From Bacillus sp. sid0103 (GTDB lineage Bacteria > Bacillota > Bacilli > Bacillales_B > DSM-18226), in the NCBI RefSeq assembly GCF_019219025.1, contig NZ_JAHUWN010000038.1, positions 1 to 56,368 of the forward strand: a stretch of DNA of 56,368 nt, read 5' to 3'. Of this stretch, positions 36,204-45,188 are shown piece after piece. Within the stretch, counting starts at the first letter, position 1. The number at the start of each line of letters is the position of its first letter. A program made the translations under genes and the position numbers. Under the pieces are notes generated by a model. That model worked only from the letters and a program-made list of their open reading frames with translations. It was not told where the DNA came from and did no database searches.

Positions 36204-36619
36204 ATGCAGAACTTATTTGTAAAAAATAGCAAGCAGCGTAAGTGGCTTGAACGGCTGTACCCATTGGAAGCAGACTTTAAAGCACAAGCCTCGCAAATCG
36301 ACAAGGAGGGCAGCTTCCCTAGAGAGAATATCCAGACGTTAAGAAAAATCGGTTATACCAAATTGACCTTACCAGAGGAATTTGGCGGGGCATAGCCAAA
36401 CATATTGTGACCAACTCCGCGATTACCGTGGTCGATAAAGCGATGCGATTAGTCGGAGCAAAAAGCTTACAGCTGACAAATCCACTGCAGCGTTATTACC
36501 GAGATGTTCGGGCAGGCCTACATAATCCGCATATGGATGATCTAACCATTTCAAAATTAGCTCAAACAGCTATTCAACAATATGAATCTAAGGGAGGAAT
36601 AGACAATGAAAATGAATAA
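36204..36619 (+). pseudogene. Acyl-CoA dehydrogenase-type flavoenzyme, internally deleted
   Basis: The first part (63 residues, AGGAGG site) reads LYPLEADFKAQASQIDKEGSF and LRKIGYTKLTLPEEFGG, the N-terminal domain. After a stop, another frame reads AKHIVTNSAITVVDKAMRLVGAKSL and RYYRDVRAGLHNPHMDD, the very C-terminal helix bundle. The middle ~250 residues, including the FAD-binding core, are gone. Relatives of the SfnB/DszC type accompany sulfur-source transporters. The end overlaps the start of the binding-protein gene by 14 bases, as in an operon. Confidence 0.82.
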
Positions 36620-37478
36620 AGTTTTTAAAATCGCCGCTACAGGAATAGCCTTAGTAACTCTAATAGCAGGTTGCGGCTCAAATAAAACAACCGGCGCAAA
36701 ATCGGATTCAGGAGATACTGGGAAAGAAGTTAGAAAAGTAAAAGTAGCGTTTGATCAAGGCGGTAAACCAATAGGATACGTAGATGAAAAGGGAAACCCA
36801 ACTGGATATGAAATTGAAGTCATGAAATTAGTTGATAAGGCACTGCCAGAATACGAATTCCAATATGTGCCAACATCAAGTGAAGACTTATTGATAGGGG
36901 TTCAACAAGGCAAATATCAAGTAGGTGTAAAAAATGCCTGGTTTACAGAGGAAAGAACGAAGAGTTATATTTTCCCTAAAGAATTCCTCGGACTTAGCGG
37001 CGTTGGCCTTTTGTTAAAAAAGGAAAATGAAGATATAAAAGATTTATCAGATTTTGCTAAAGCTAATCTTTCTTTAGCTCCTATTGCTGCAAGTAATGCC
37101 CAATATACCATTGTGGAAGAATACAACCAAGCCAATCCTGACAATAAAGTCAAACTAGAAGCCGGAGATGCATTCTCAGTGGATGTCGTTCAATGGGTAA
37201 AAGAAGGACGTGTAAATGGAGGCATTTATTTAGGAGCAACGTATGAAAAGCAAGTTCTTGCAAAGGATGGTCCCTATCATAATTTAGCTAATGACGTTGT
37301 CTATAATGAGTTTATGGTTGTAAAAACTTGGCCATTATTCAGCAAGAAAGAACAAGAATTTGCAGATGCCTATGATCATGCAATCAAGAAAATAAAAGAG
37401 GAAAAGAAGACAAACGAACTTATGGTTAAGTTCTATAATAATGATTTATTTAAACTATTGGATACTATAAAAAGGTAA
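36606..37478 (+). CDS. Amino acid ABC transporter, substrate-binding lipoprotein (TcyJ/TcyK-like)
   Basis: The 290-residue protein has a lipoprotein signal ending LIAGC, so the mature cysteine is near residue 23. The bilobed family 3 pattern follows: GKPIGYVDEKGNPTGYEIEVMKLV, GVQQGKYQVGVKNAWFTEERT and KEGRVNGGIYLG. It would capture a polar amino acid outside the membrane; the gene set matches the cystine/sulfur amino acid system TcyJKLMN of Bacillus subtilis. GGGAGG precedes the ATG. A terminator hairpin separates it from the permease genes. Confidence 0.88.
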   Translation: MKMNKVFKIAATGIALVTLIAGCGSNKTTGAKSDSGDTGKEVRKVKVAFDQGGKPIGYVDEKGNPTGYEIEVMKLVDKALPEYEFQYVPTSSEDLLIGVQQGKYQVGVKNAWFTEERTKSYIFPKEFLGLSGVGLLLKKENEDIKDLSDFAKANLSLAPIAASNAQYTIVEEYNQANPDNKVKLEAGDAFSVDVVQWVKEGRVNGGIYLGATYEKQVLAKDGPYHNLANDVVYNEFMVVKTWPLFSKKEQEFADAYDHAIKKIKEEKKTNELMVKFYNNDLFKLLDTIKR

Positions 37479-37551
37479 CACCGTTTTCCAAGGAAGCTTA
37501 CAGAAACGATTGATCGCATACTTGTTTTTAATATTTATACATTTGGGTCTG

Positions 37552-37620
37552 ACTTGTCACTTTCTCTTTTTTTAGCGGCTGCAGTTTGGCTGTTTCAACA
37601 ATCGAAAGTGGCAAGTTTTT
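37552..37620 (+). terminator. Intra-operon terminator between binding protein and permeases
   Basis: ACTTGTCACTTTC and GAAAGTGGCAAGT pair with one mismatch and are followed by TTTT. The loop is long (about 40 bases). Partial termination here would give more binding protein than permease, as is common for ABC systems. The stretch 37479-37689 contains nothing else. Confidence 0.65.
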
Positions 37621-37689
37621 GTACATAAAGTCTCTTACACTAAGAAAATTTATGATTAACAAACTAGGGAATCAGTATGGAGGTGGAGC

Positions 37690-38397
37690 ATGCAAACGTA
37701 TTTTGATATTACGTACATTTGGGGAGCAATACCACAACTTATTTCATTTTTAAAGGTAACATTTATGGTAGCAGGTCTATCGGTTTTGTTCGGTACGATT
37801 TTAGGATTTATCTTAGCCGTTATGAAACTGGGAAAGAGTAAGATTGCAAAAAAAATCGCAAATGGTTATACCACCATTTTAAGATGTACACCATCTATTG
37901 TTCTATTATTTTTAGTGTTTTACGGATTGCCGGCAATTGCCAGTAATTTTGGTACAGACCTGAATAATCTTCACACCTCGATCTTTGTTGTGATCACCTT
38001 TTCTCTACAATTTGGGGCATTAATTTCTGAGGTGATGAGGACTTCCTATGAAGCGATCGACCGAGGTCAATATGAGGCAGCTGTTAGTGTAGGGCTTAGA
38101 CCCGCACAGGCATTCAGGAGAATTGTTTTACCACAAGCATTTGTAGTTGCCTTGCCCAATTTCGGCAACAGCCTCCTTGAATTAATGAAAGAAGGATCAT
38201 TAGCTTATACCATTGGTTTGGTTGATATTATGGGGAAGGCAAGTCTTATCATTTCAAATAACTATAATTCTCATTCCTTAGAAATTTATCTTGCATTATC
38301 TCTTATATACTGGGTTCTATCCATTTTAATTGAACAATTCTTTTCCAAATTAGAAAAAATATTCAGTAAAGGTAAACTGGTTATAAAAACGACATAG
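37690..38397 (+). CDS. tcyL: Amino acid ABC transporter permease (TcyL-like)
   Basis: The 235-residue membrane protein has about five membrane segments and the polar amino acid permease signatures LRCTPSIVLLFLVFYGLP and the EAA loop YEAAVSVGLRPAQAFRRIVLPQAF. It starts at an ATG after GGAGGTGG. It pairs with the permease encoded 12 bases downstream. The Tcy naming is by gene order (binding protein, two permeases, ATPase) and family similarity; the substrate could be another polar amino acid. Confidence 0.85.
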   Translation: MQTYFDITYIWGAIPQLISFLKVTFMVAGLSVLFGTILGFILAVMKLGKSKIAKKIANGYTTILRCTPSIVLLFLVFYGLPAIASNFGTDLNNLHTSIFVVITFSLQFGALISEVMRTSYEAIDRGQYEAAVSVGLRPAQAFRRIVLPQAFVVALPNFGNSLLELMKEGSLAYTIGLVDIMGKASLIISNNYNSHSLEIYLALSLIYWVLSILIEQFFSKLEKIFSKGKLVIKTT

Positions 38398-38408
38398 GGG
38401 GTGACAGA

Positions 38409-39122
38409 ATGTCGGTCGGATTGGATTATCAGTTTTTAGTGAAAACTTTTTTTGTTGCATTATCTGGAGTGCCTACAGCCTTAATCATTACGATTTTCTC
38501 GTTACTAATTGCTTTGCCTTCAGGATTTTTGCTCGCATTATCTCGGATTAATCGAATTCCAATCATAAGCCAGTTTGCACGAGTCTATGTTTCGTTTGTG
38601 AGAGGGACACCTGTCATTGTTCAAATTTTTATTATATTTACAAGTGTTCCTTTAATATTGGCTCCAATATTTGAAAAGTATCATTTTAAAACGAGTATTT
38701 ACGATATAAATCCGATTTGGTACGCATTTATTGTTTTCTCCTTGAATACAACTGCTATTCTAATAGAAGTATTTCGTTCTGCTATTGGCACGGTAAGCAA
38801 GGGGCAGCTGGAGGCAGCTTATTCAGTTGGTTTGAACAATGTGCAAGCGTTTAGAAGAATTATCATTCCACAAATATTAGTAGTTGCATTGCCCAATATT
38901 TGTACAGCAACGGTCAATTTAATTAAAGCTACCTCTTTGGGTTATGCTTTGTCATTGAAAGAGATTACGTTAAGAGCCCAAGTGGCAGCCAATGTTGGCT
39001 ACAATTATGTTGAAGCTTACATCGATATCTTTCTTGTCTATCTCATTTTATGCAGCTTAGTGGAATACTTATTTAAGCTGTATGAAAAACGGTTAAGGAA
39101 GTTTAATGCAGCCGGTGCCTAA
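38409..39122 (+). CDS. tcyM: Amino acid ABC transporter permease (TcyM-like)
   Basis: The 237-residue second permease has [21 protein letters not shown] and the EAA loop [24 protein letters not shown]. It forms the membrane heterodimer with the upstream gene product. A GGGGGTGAC site precedes the ATG. Its end lies 22 bases before the ATPase start. No defects are seen. Confidence 0.86.
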   Translation: MSVGLDYQFLVKTFFVALSGVPTALIITIFSLLIALPSGFLLALSRINRIPIISQFARVYVSFVRGTPVIVQIFIIFTSVPLILAPIFEKYHFKTSIYDINPIWYAFIVFSLNTTAILIEVFRSAIGTVSKGQLEAAYSVGLNNVQAFRRIIIPQILVVALPNICTATVNLIKATSLGYALSLKEITLRAQVAANVGYNYVEAYIDIFLVYLILCSLVEYLFKLYEKRLRKFNAAGA

Positions 39123-39144
39123 GATAATGATAGGAGGTAAAATC

Positions 39145-39900
39145 ATGTTAGAGATTAAAAATATCCACAAGTCCTTTGGTAAGAATGAGATTTTGAAAGG
39201 AGTAGATTTAAAGATTGATAAGGGTGATGTTGTCGTCATTCTTGGCCCAAGTGGTTCTGGCAAGACGACATTACTTCGGTGCATTAACTTTCTTGAACAA
39301 GCAGATCAGGGGCAAGCCATTTTTGGTGATATTGATGTAAACCTTAAATCATCAACAAAAAAACAAATACATCAAATCAGGAAAAAAATTGCTTTTGTGT
39401 TTCAGAATTATAATTTGTTTAATAATAAAACAGCATTAGAGAATGTGACAGAAGGTCTTATAATTGGAAGAAAGGTTCCGAAAGCAGAAGCAAATGAGAT
39501 TGGTAAACAGGCATTGGTGAAAGTCGGATTGTCAGATAAATTGAATTCCTACCCTAGTGAACTGTCTGGCGGGCAGCAGCAGAGGGTTGGCATTGCAAGA
39601 GCCATTGCGTTAAATCCAGATATTATTTTATTTGATGAACCAACTTCAGCGCTCGATCCAGAATTAGTCGGTGAAGTATTAACCGTCATGAAAAATATTG
39701 CAAAAGAAGGAACAACCATGTTAGTTGTGACTCATGAAATGTCTTTTGCAAAGGATGTAGCAAACAGAGTCATCTTTATGGATGGCGGTGTCATTGTAGA
39801 AGAGAATTCTCCTATGGAAATTTTCTCAAGGCCAAAAGAAGAAAGAACTCAACATTTCTTAAAGCGTGTTATACCAGAGGATTTTATTTATTATATTTAA
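39145..39900 (+). CDS. tcyN: Amino acid ABC transporter ATP-binding protein (TcyN-like)
   Basis: This ABC ATPase powers the permease pair. Walker A is GPSGSGKTT (about residues 34-42), the Q-loop is in [11 protein letters not shown], the signature is [14 protein letters not shown] (about 138) and Walker B is [12 protein letters not shown]. The frame can be opened at 39106, but the ATG at 39145 has an AGGAGG site and gives the standard N-terminus [12 protein letters not shown] and 251 residues. It is the last gene of the operon. Confidence 0.9.
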   Translation: MLEIKNIHKSFGKNEILKGVDLKIDKGDVVVILGPSGSGKTTLLRCINFLEQADQGQAIFGDIDVNLKSSTKKQIHQIRKKIAFVFQNYNLFNNKTALENVTEGLIIGRKVPKAEANEIGKQALVKVGLSDKLNSYPSELSGGQQQRVGIARAIALNPDIILFDEPTSALDPELVGEVLTVMKNIAKEGTTMLVVTHEMSFAKDVANRVIFMDGGVIVEENSPMEIFSRPKEERTQHFLKRVIPEDFIYYI

Positions 39901-40030
39901 CGAAAGTGCAGCCTCTGTAAATGGAGTTTTTTCTCCATTTCTCCCTTCTCAATGTCCGTAACTAATACTTTCTGTAAATGGGCAATAAATATTCATGAAT
40001 AATTTTATTATTGAAGATGACTCATAATAA

Positions 40031-40071
40031 AAACAGGCCAACAAGATATAAAAGATCTTGCTGGCCTGTTT
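40031..40071. terminator. Bidirectional-type hairpin after the ABC operon
   Basis: AAACAGGCCAACAAGAT and ATCTTGCTGGCCTGTTT pair over 17 positions with one mismatch and a 7-base loop. Both sides are A/T rich. It is the likely terminator for the cystine-type ABC operon. Confidence 0.78.
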
Positions 40072-40084
40072 ATCAGTTTGTTAC

Positions 40085-40490
40085 CACGTACTCATTATTC
40101 ATTCGCTCGATCGGTTTGGCCGAAACAAAGAAGAAATTCTACAAGAGTGGAATGACATTACGAAAACCATTCAGGCCGACATTATGGTACTGGATGTGCC
40201 TCTATTGGATACCACTCAATTTAAAGACAGTCTAGGTACTTTCATTGCCGATCTGGTATTATAAATTCTTTCTTGGATGGCAGAAGACGAACGCAATCGA
40301 ATTCGAATACGGCAGCGTGAAGGCATTGATGTGGCTTTGAAAAACGGAGTAGCTTTTGGCGGACCGAAATCTATCATTACTGAAGAGTTTAAACAAGTTT
40401 ATCATCGATGAAAATTTGGAGAGATGACAGCTGTTAATGCGATGCAGGAAATAGGGGTTAAAAAGACAACTTTTTATATCTCCATCATTG
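40085..40490 (+). pseudogene. Serine recombinase (resolvase/invertase family), decayed
   Basis: The translation starts inside the catalytic domain (LIIHSLDRFGRNKEEI) and continues ADIMVLDVPLLDT and FIADLVL, then a TAA where the family has glutamine, then ILSWMAEDERNRIRIRQREGI and FGGPKSIITEEF. A TGA replaces tryptophan before KFGEMTAVNAMQEIGVKKTTFY, the helix-turn-helix. The N-terminal catalytic serine region is missing. The end fuses to a short hydrophobic frame of unknown origin. It is clearly dead. Confidence 0.82.
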
Positions 40491-40867
40491 TATCGATGTT
40501 GATATTCGCGGTGCTTATTCGTAGGATTTCAAATATGTACGGAGTACCAGATTTCTTCAACATAAGGGCACGGACCCATTAGGTTAGCATAACTGGCCTC
40601 ACATGGGAGGGAAAGCCTCCAGGGGCGGCGTGGAGAATGTACATCATATGGTAAAATGTGGAGTTTCATTTCACTCCATTATTTCACTATGCCTTCACGT
40701 CTGAACTCATTTCATTTAATCGTTAAATCAATTTCAAGGGTTATGAAATCCTGCGAATAAGCGAGTATTCGTGAGAAAATAGTATTAAGCTGAGGGAGTT
40801 CAATAAGAGGATACTTTATCAAGACTTGAGGGTACATCAAGGTACCAGAAAAACAGGTGTCAGCAAA
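40491..40867. other. Gene-poor stretch between recombinase remnant and tRNA-like sequence
   Basis: A hydrophobic frame continues from the recombinase to a stop near 40580, followed by structured-looking sequence with GGGAGGGAAAGCCTCC near 40606. No complete gene or known RNA is recognised. Confidence 0.4.
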
Positions 40868-40931
40868 CTTCAAAACTGCTTGAGAGGCGCGTGTCGTCTC
40901 TGCTAGGTTCGATTCCTAGACAATCCCGTCA
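40868..40931 (+). other. 3' half of a tRNA-Sec-like sequence (copy 1), probable att remnant
   Basis: The sequence begins at the anticodon loop CTTCAAA (UCA anticodon), continues with a long variable arm, a T arm CTAGG-TTCGATT-CCTAG with perfect stem, and ACAATCCCGTCA as the acceptor 3' strand. No matching 5' acceptor (GGGATTGT) lies upstream, so it is a half tRNA. Integrases that use tRNA genes leave exactly such 3' halves. It shares CTTCAAAACTG with the copies at 44015 and 46277. Confidence 0.6.
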
Positions 40932-40962
40932 AACTGAATAACATAGTGGATTCCTTATAAAT

Positions 40963-40992
40963 AAAGATCAAGCAATACCTGGTCTTTTTTTT
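40963..40992 (+). terminator. Rho-independent terminator-like hairpin
   Basis: AAAGATCAAG and CTGGTCTTT arms with a CAATAC loop are followed by a long T run. It lies just downstream of the tRNA-like half. Confidence 0.65.
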
Positions 40993-41190
40993 CGTATTAA
41001 TAATGACACTGATATTATGAAGACAAACAAAAGGCAGGTCGCATTGAATTGAACATAGGCCTCCTAACTCGACGCCCTCTGATTATCTATGGGAGAAGAA
41101 AGGCATTGTGCCTTTTCTGAAAGTCGATCGATGCTGTCCAAATCCTTCCACAAAATTTATGAAGCATCGATCAAATAAAGGACAACCGAA

Positions 41191-41230
41191 AAACGACCAC
41201 GAGCTTGATTAAGAGCTTGCGGTCGTTTTT
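41191..41230 (+). terminator. Rho-independent terminator
   Basis: AAACGACCACGAGCT and AGCTTGCGGTCGTTT pair with few mismatches and are followed by T. The gene it served is lost; 40993-41450 holds no clear coding sequence. Confidence 0.7.
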
Positions 41231-41450
41231 CGTATGAGTGGAACAAATTATTAACTATTAAAAAGGGCTAAAAGAGAGTGGAAATAAACTTGAGCAGAAG
41301 TAAAAGAATTAAAAGTGACTATTTTTCTTGATGCATACGATATTTTGTGGTGCAGAAGAATGCTCATCACTCAGTATTGATGGAACTTTAAGACCAAGAA
41401 ATGCCAGTAGGACAGTAAAAAGAAATTTTCGAGTAAAATATCTTGCTAAT

Positions 41451-41483
41451 TATCTCTAGCTTGAGAAAATACAATCTGAGATA
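41451..41483 (+). promoter_or_regulatory. MhqR-like operator upstream of the YerD-like gene
   Basis: TATCTCTAGCTTGAGAAA fits TATCTC-N6-GAGATA with one mismatch. A further half-site GAGATA begins at 41478, exactly 27 bases after the first TATCTC; the mhqR promoter has the same 27-base spacing (18914 and 18941). It lies 120 bases before the gene. Binding is inferred. Confidence 0.45.
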
Positions 41484-41602
41484 AATATCAGGCAACATAA
41501 AGGATAGTTTTAAATAAACATATTAGTAATGAAAAAATAACCGCCCCGCATCAGAATTGCGGATCTTGTCTCAATATTAGTTAGAAAAGGAGGGATTGTT
41601 TG

Positions 41603-43195
41603 ATGGTATGGACTATTTTTATCTTTCTATTGATTGTGTTTATTGTAGGACCGATTGCCTTGCTTTTGTGGTTAAATTTTTTAGCAAAGAAACCACAGCA
41701 TTCGATTATCAGAGCACACCCTTATTTGGGATGGATGCGCTACTTGTTAGAAAAGATTGGCCCGGAATTCAGGCAATATTGGTTTGATGATGACAATAGT
41801 GGCAAACCATTTTCACGAACAGATTTTTTAGGGATTGTTTTTTCTGCCAAATATCGAAGTGACCTTTTAAGCTTCGGTTCCAAACGTGACTTTGATAAGC
41901 CTGGTTATTATATTGCGAATGGTTTGTTTCCCCTATTAAATGAAGAATTAAGGGTTGACAATCAAGAAAAAGTCCATTCCATGAAATATAAAATTGATCA
42001 TGAAGGATTGTTTACTCGTCACGAACAGCTTGAAAAGGACCAAACAACACGTTGGCTTTACCATGAGGAAGATGCCATAATAGTTGGCGGTGATCGGAAA
42101 TTTCCATGGAGACTTCGCGGTCCATTTGGTGCCTCTGCCACATCTTACGGAGCAGTCGGCGAAAACTATATACTTTCAACAGGTCATGGCAGCTGTTTGG
42201 CAGGCGGTTCATGGATTAATACGGGGGAGGGCGGAGTTGCAGCAGAGCATTTAGAAAGTGGTGTAGATGTGGTCGCTCAAATTGGCCCTGGTTTATTTGG
42301 TTTTCGCGATGATGAGGGGAATTTTTCTATTGATGAATTTAAGTTTAAAGCCCAGGAGCCGAATATAAAAGCATTTGAGCTTAAATTCGGCCAAGGAGCA
42401 AAAATCCGTGGCGGACATCTGGAGGGGTCAAAGGTTACAACGAAGGTAGCAAACATTCGTAAAGTTCCAGTGGGGAAAACCATTAATTCACCAAATCGCT
42501 TTCCATTTTTGAATAATGTGCTCGAAACGTTGCAGTTTATCAAAATTCTGCAAGATGAAGGTGGAAAACCTGTCGGAATCAAAATTGTCGTTGGATATCC
42601 ATCCAGCTTGGATAAATTTTTCGAGGCCATGAATAATCTTAGGATTTATCCGGACTTTATTACGGTTGATGGCGGAGAAGGTGGAACAGGCGCCACTTAC
42701 AAATCAATGGCAGATACAATGGGGCTTCCTTTATATCCTGCTTTAATTGCGGTTGTTGATAAGGCCTATCAGTTTGGTCTACGAAATAAGCTGAAAATTT
42801 TTGCTTCAGGAAAGTTAATTTCAGCCGATAAAATTGCTATTGCCCTTGCGATCGGTGCAGATACCGTGAACTCTGCTCGAGGATTTATGATTGCTAACGG
42901 CTGTATAATGGCTCTTCAATGCCATACTGGTAAATGCCCTACGGGCGTAACGACCACCGATCCAAAATATCAAGAAGCACTTGTGCTAGAGGAAAAGAAA
43001 TGGCGAGTCATGAACTACATCATTAATGTACGTCAAGGTTTGTTTGCCTTAGCTGCGGCTTGTGGCATTGATAGCCCCCGTAAGTTCACTCGTGATCACA
43101 TTGTATTTAAAGATGTCGATGGAAAAATAAAAAGGTTATCAGAACTGTTTCCAATTCCTGATTCTTCGGATGAATTATTAAAAAGAACTTTATAG
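41603..43195 (+). CDS. FMN-binding glutamate synthase-domain protein, YerD-like
   Basis: The 530-residue protein has one N-terminal membrane segment and then a glutamate synthase central/FMN domain: GPFGASATSYGAVGENY, GQGAKIRGGHLEGSKVT, ITVDGGEGGTGATYKS and FASGKLISADKIA. A C-x5-C-x4-C set (CIMALQCHTGKC, near residue 433) matches the 3Fe-4S site of glutamate synthase. There is no glutaminase domain, so it is not a full GltB; the reaction is unknown. The ATG at 41603 has an AAAGGAGGG site. It lies between two tRNA-Sec-like halves, so it may be island cargo. Confidence 0.85.
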   Translation: MVWTIFIFLLIVFIVGPIALLLWLNFLAKKPQHSIIRAHPYLGWMRYLLEKIGPEFRQYWFDDDNSGKPFSRTDFLGIVFSAKYRSDLLSFGSKRDFDKPGYYIANGLFPLLNEELRVDNQEKVHSMKYKIDHEGLFTRHEQLEKDQTTRWLYHEEDAIIVGGDRKFPWRLRGPFGASATSYGAVGENYILSTGHGSCLAGGSWINTGEGGVAAEHLESGVDVVAQIGPGLFGFRDDEGNFSIDEFKFKAQEPNIKAFELKFGQGAKIRGGHLEGSKVTTKVANIRKVPVGKTINSPNRFPFLNNVLETLQFIKILQDEGGKPVGIKIVVGYPSSLDKFFEAMNNLRIYPDFITVDGGEGGTGATYKSMADTMGLPLYPALIAVVDKAYQFGLRNKLKIFASGKLISADKIAIALAIGADTVNSARGFMIANGCIMALQCHTGKCPTGVTTTDPKYQEALVLEEKKWRVMNYIINVRQGLFALAAACGIDSPRKFTRDHIVFKDVDGKIKRLSELFPIPDSSDELLKRTL

Positions 43196-43479
43196 TTTAA
43201 AAGAAAATGAACGGGATAAGTTAACCCTGTATTTATATTATCTGTTGATGGAAAAAGAATAGAGGTTTATCAAAAGGTGACAAAAATATTTGGATACCTC
43301 CAAGAAGACCTGCAAGATAAGTATTTCAAAGCTATTATTGTTCCCATACAGATAGAAGAAGTCCGTTACTATTTTAACCAGTTTATTATATCAACATTTT
43401 CAAACCTATCATTTGTAATCGCTTGACTTTACAACCTTGACGGGATAGGGGTAGAGTCCCACATATAGCATCATAACAT

Positions 43480-43510
43480 AGCCTTGGTAACGTTTATCAA
43501 GGCTTTTTTT
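43480..43510 (+). terminator. Rho-independent terminator
   Basis: AGCCTTG and CAAGGCT arms are followed by seven T. It may end the YerD-like transcript about 285 bases after the stop. Confidence 0.7.
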
Positions 43511-44011
43511 AGTGGTTTCCTAGCAAAGGTGCTATTTCAGGATGCAAGTCAGAATAATCTTTATGGAGAATTTTTCCCAAACCATAACTGAAATGCGAAT
43601 TAAATTGACTTGTAAGTTAATAAATTAAATAAAAACAATATTTGGAAGTTAGTTGAAAAGAAGAATCTGCTTCTTATACGGAAAAGGAATAGATTATTGT
43701 GATGATAATGAAAAGGAACTAGTAGGAAATGAACTTATCCAATTTTTATATTAAAATAGAAAGTATAAAACACCGAATTGAGAAATAAAAAGTCTGTGAG
43801 ACATGGATAAAACTTGGGAGCAATTTTTAAGGATACTATATAAAGAAATGAGAGAATCAGATATACTAAAACTAGTGGATTTGATATCAATACAAGTGAT
43901 GTAATTAGATAAATACTAGTGATACTTCTCATTAAAAATTCATTTGATGTTGATTTGGCGGGCATTCTTCTGATTTTTCAAACAGCCATTCATTTGCAAT
44001 TAGGGCATGGA

Positions 44012-44025
44012 GTCTTCAAAACTGT
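44012..44025 (+). repeat. att-like core GTCTTCAAAACTGT
   Basis: The bases AGTCTTCAAAACTG, from 44011, are identical to the anticodon stem-loop core of the tRNA-Sec-like sequence at 46274-46287. Nothing else tRNA-like surrounds it. The right side ACTGTG would pair perfectly with the CACAGT left side at 46271, as if halves had been exchanged. Confidence 0.5.
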
Positions 44026-44061
44026 GTGTTTCTATAAAATTTTACTCATTCATAATAGATC

Positions 44062-44095
44062 AAAAAAGTTTCGAAAATTATTTTCGAGACTTTTT
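44062..44095 (+). terminator. Terminator-like hairpin
   Basis: AAAAAGTTTCGAAAA and TTTTCGAGACTTTTT form an AT-rich stem with one mismatch and an adjacent T run. Confidence 0.6.
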
Positions 44096-45119
44096 GTATT
44101 TGTGAAGAAATTTTATTCCTTGCAATGGATTGACTTTGATCTATTCAAGCTAGGGAACGATTGAATATTAATTTTCTTCAAAAAATTAATAATATATATT
44201 TTGACATATATGTTATTAATCTCATAAATTATATAATTGTTGTTATTATTAATGTTATTGAATATGACATTATTATTATTAAATATAACATTATTTTAAT
44301 ATGAATATTAAAACTCTGAGATAAAAGGTAAGCCGATAGTGAATCTTTAACAATAAATGATCTTTTTAAAAGAATAGACAAATATTTGTATATATAATCT
44401 TTTTTCTTGAATACTCAAACAATTAACCTACAACGAATTTACATATATGATTGTACATAAAAGAAAAGATAAATGCGCTAGAATGCAAATCTCCAACATC
44501 CTAAATAAAATAGGGATCTTCTTATTTTTAATTTAAAACATCTTAATAAAATTCAATAATAGTAGAATATTAGACAGTCAATATTAGCTTAATTTATTTG
44601 GTGATTTATAGCTATTGCTTTACGAATAGATATTAGAGGAATAGATAGAGAGTTCCCATATGCAATCTTGCGAAAGAGCTCTTTATTATGAATAAGAATA
44701 GATGTAACCCGAATTCTCATTCGATATTCATCACCATGCGGCTTAATTGTAAATAGGTATTCATTTCATTGTGCAAAGTTTCATATTATAACTCCAAAAA
44801 ATGAGTGGCCTCGATAAAGTAGGAATCCGACCAGCAATTTTCGATTCTCTAACTTTTCATGGTTCTTTTTTAGCTATAAAAATTCAGGGAAAAAGGAGAT
44901 AAGAAGTTCAGCATCCCATGATTCAATTTCCTGACTTGCACACAAGTTTGTGCTTTTTCGTGACGTGTACCTTCTATTAATTTGGGATTTATTATAAATT
45001 TCATTATAGTCTCGACTATTTATTAAAGTGTTTATTAGATGCTACCGTTTTAGAATGGTTCACTGCTAATACGTGAATTAAAATCATGGATATTACTCTA
45101 TTTTGTTTACGAAAATACT

Positions 45120-45150
45120 AAGTTCCGATAATATATAGTTATCGGAACTT
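45120..45150. repeat. Perfect dif-like palindrome upstream of the integrase
   Basis: AAGTTCCGATAA and TTATCGGAACTT are exact complements around a 7-base centre TATATAG. Arms of 11-12 bases with a 6-8 base centre are the layout of dif/XerCD and other tyrosine recombinase core sites. It lies 39 bases before the integrase start. It could be the recombination site of that enzyme, or its operator. Confidence 0.7.
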
Positions 45151-45188
45151 AAAACCGGAAAAACCAGCCGTTAAGGAGGTTCGATATT

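Larger units (their letters stand above)
43196..45119. other. AT-rich region without convincing genes
   Basis: Almost 2 kb has no supported gene. It contains two terminator-like hairpins (43480-43510 and 44062-44095), an att-like core at 44012 and long AT tracts around 44160-44300. Short frames such as the minus-strand one at 43735-43965 are hydrophobic but lack a ribosome binding site. It is best explained as a decayed mobile-element interior. Confidence 0.55.

Noticed and set aside
43735..43965. 76-codon hydrophobic minus-strand frame
   Set aside because: No start signal and typical of random AT-rich sequence; left inside the gene-poor region.
44306..44323. Sixth MhqR-like site (half-site GAGATA)
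   Set aside because: The left arm TATTAA matches only half of TATCTC, and no gene follows.
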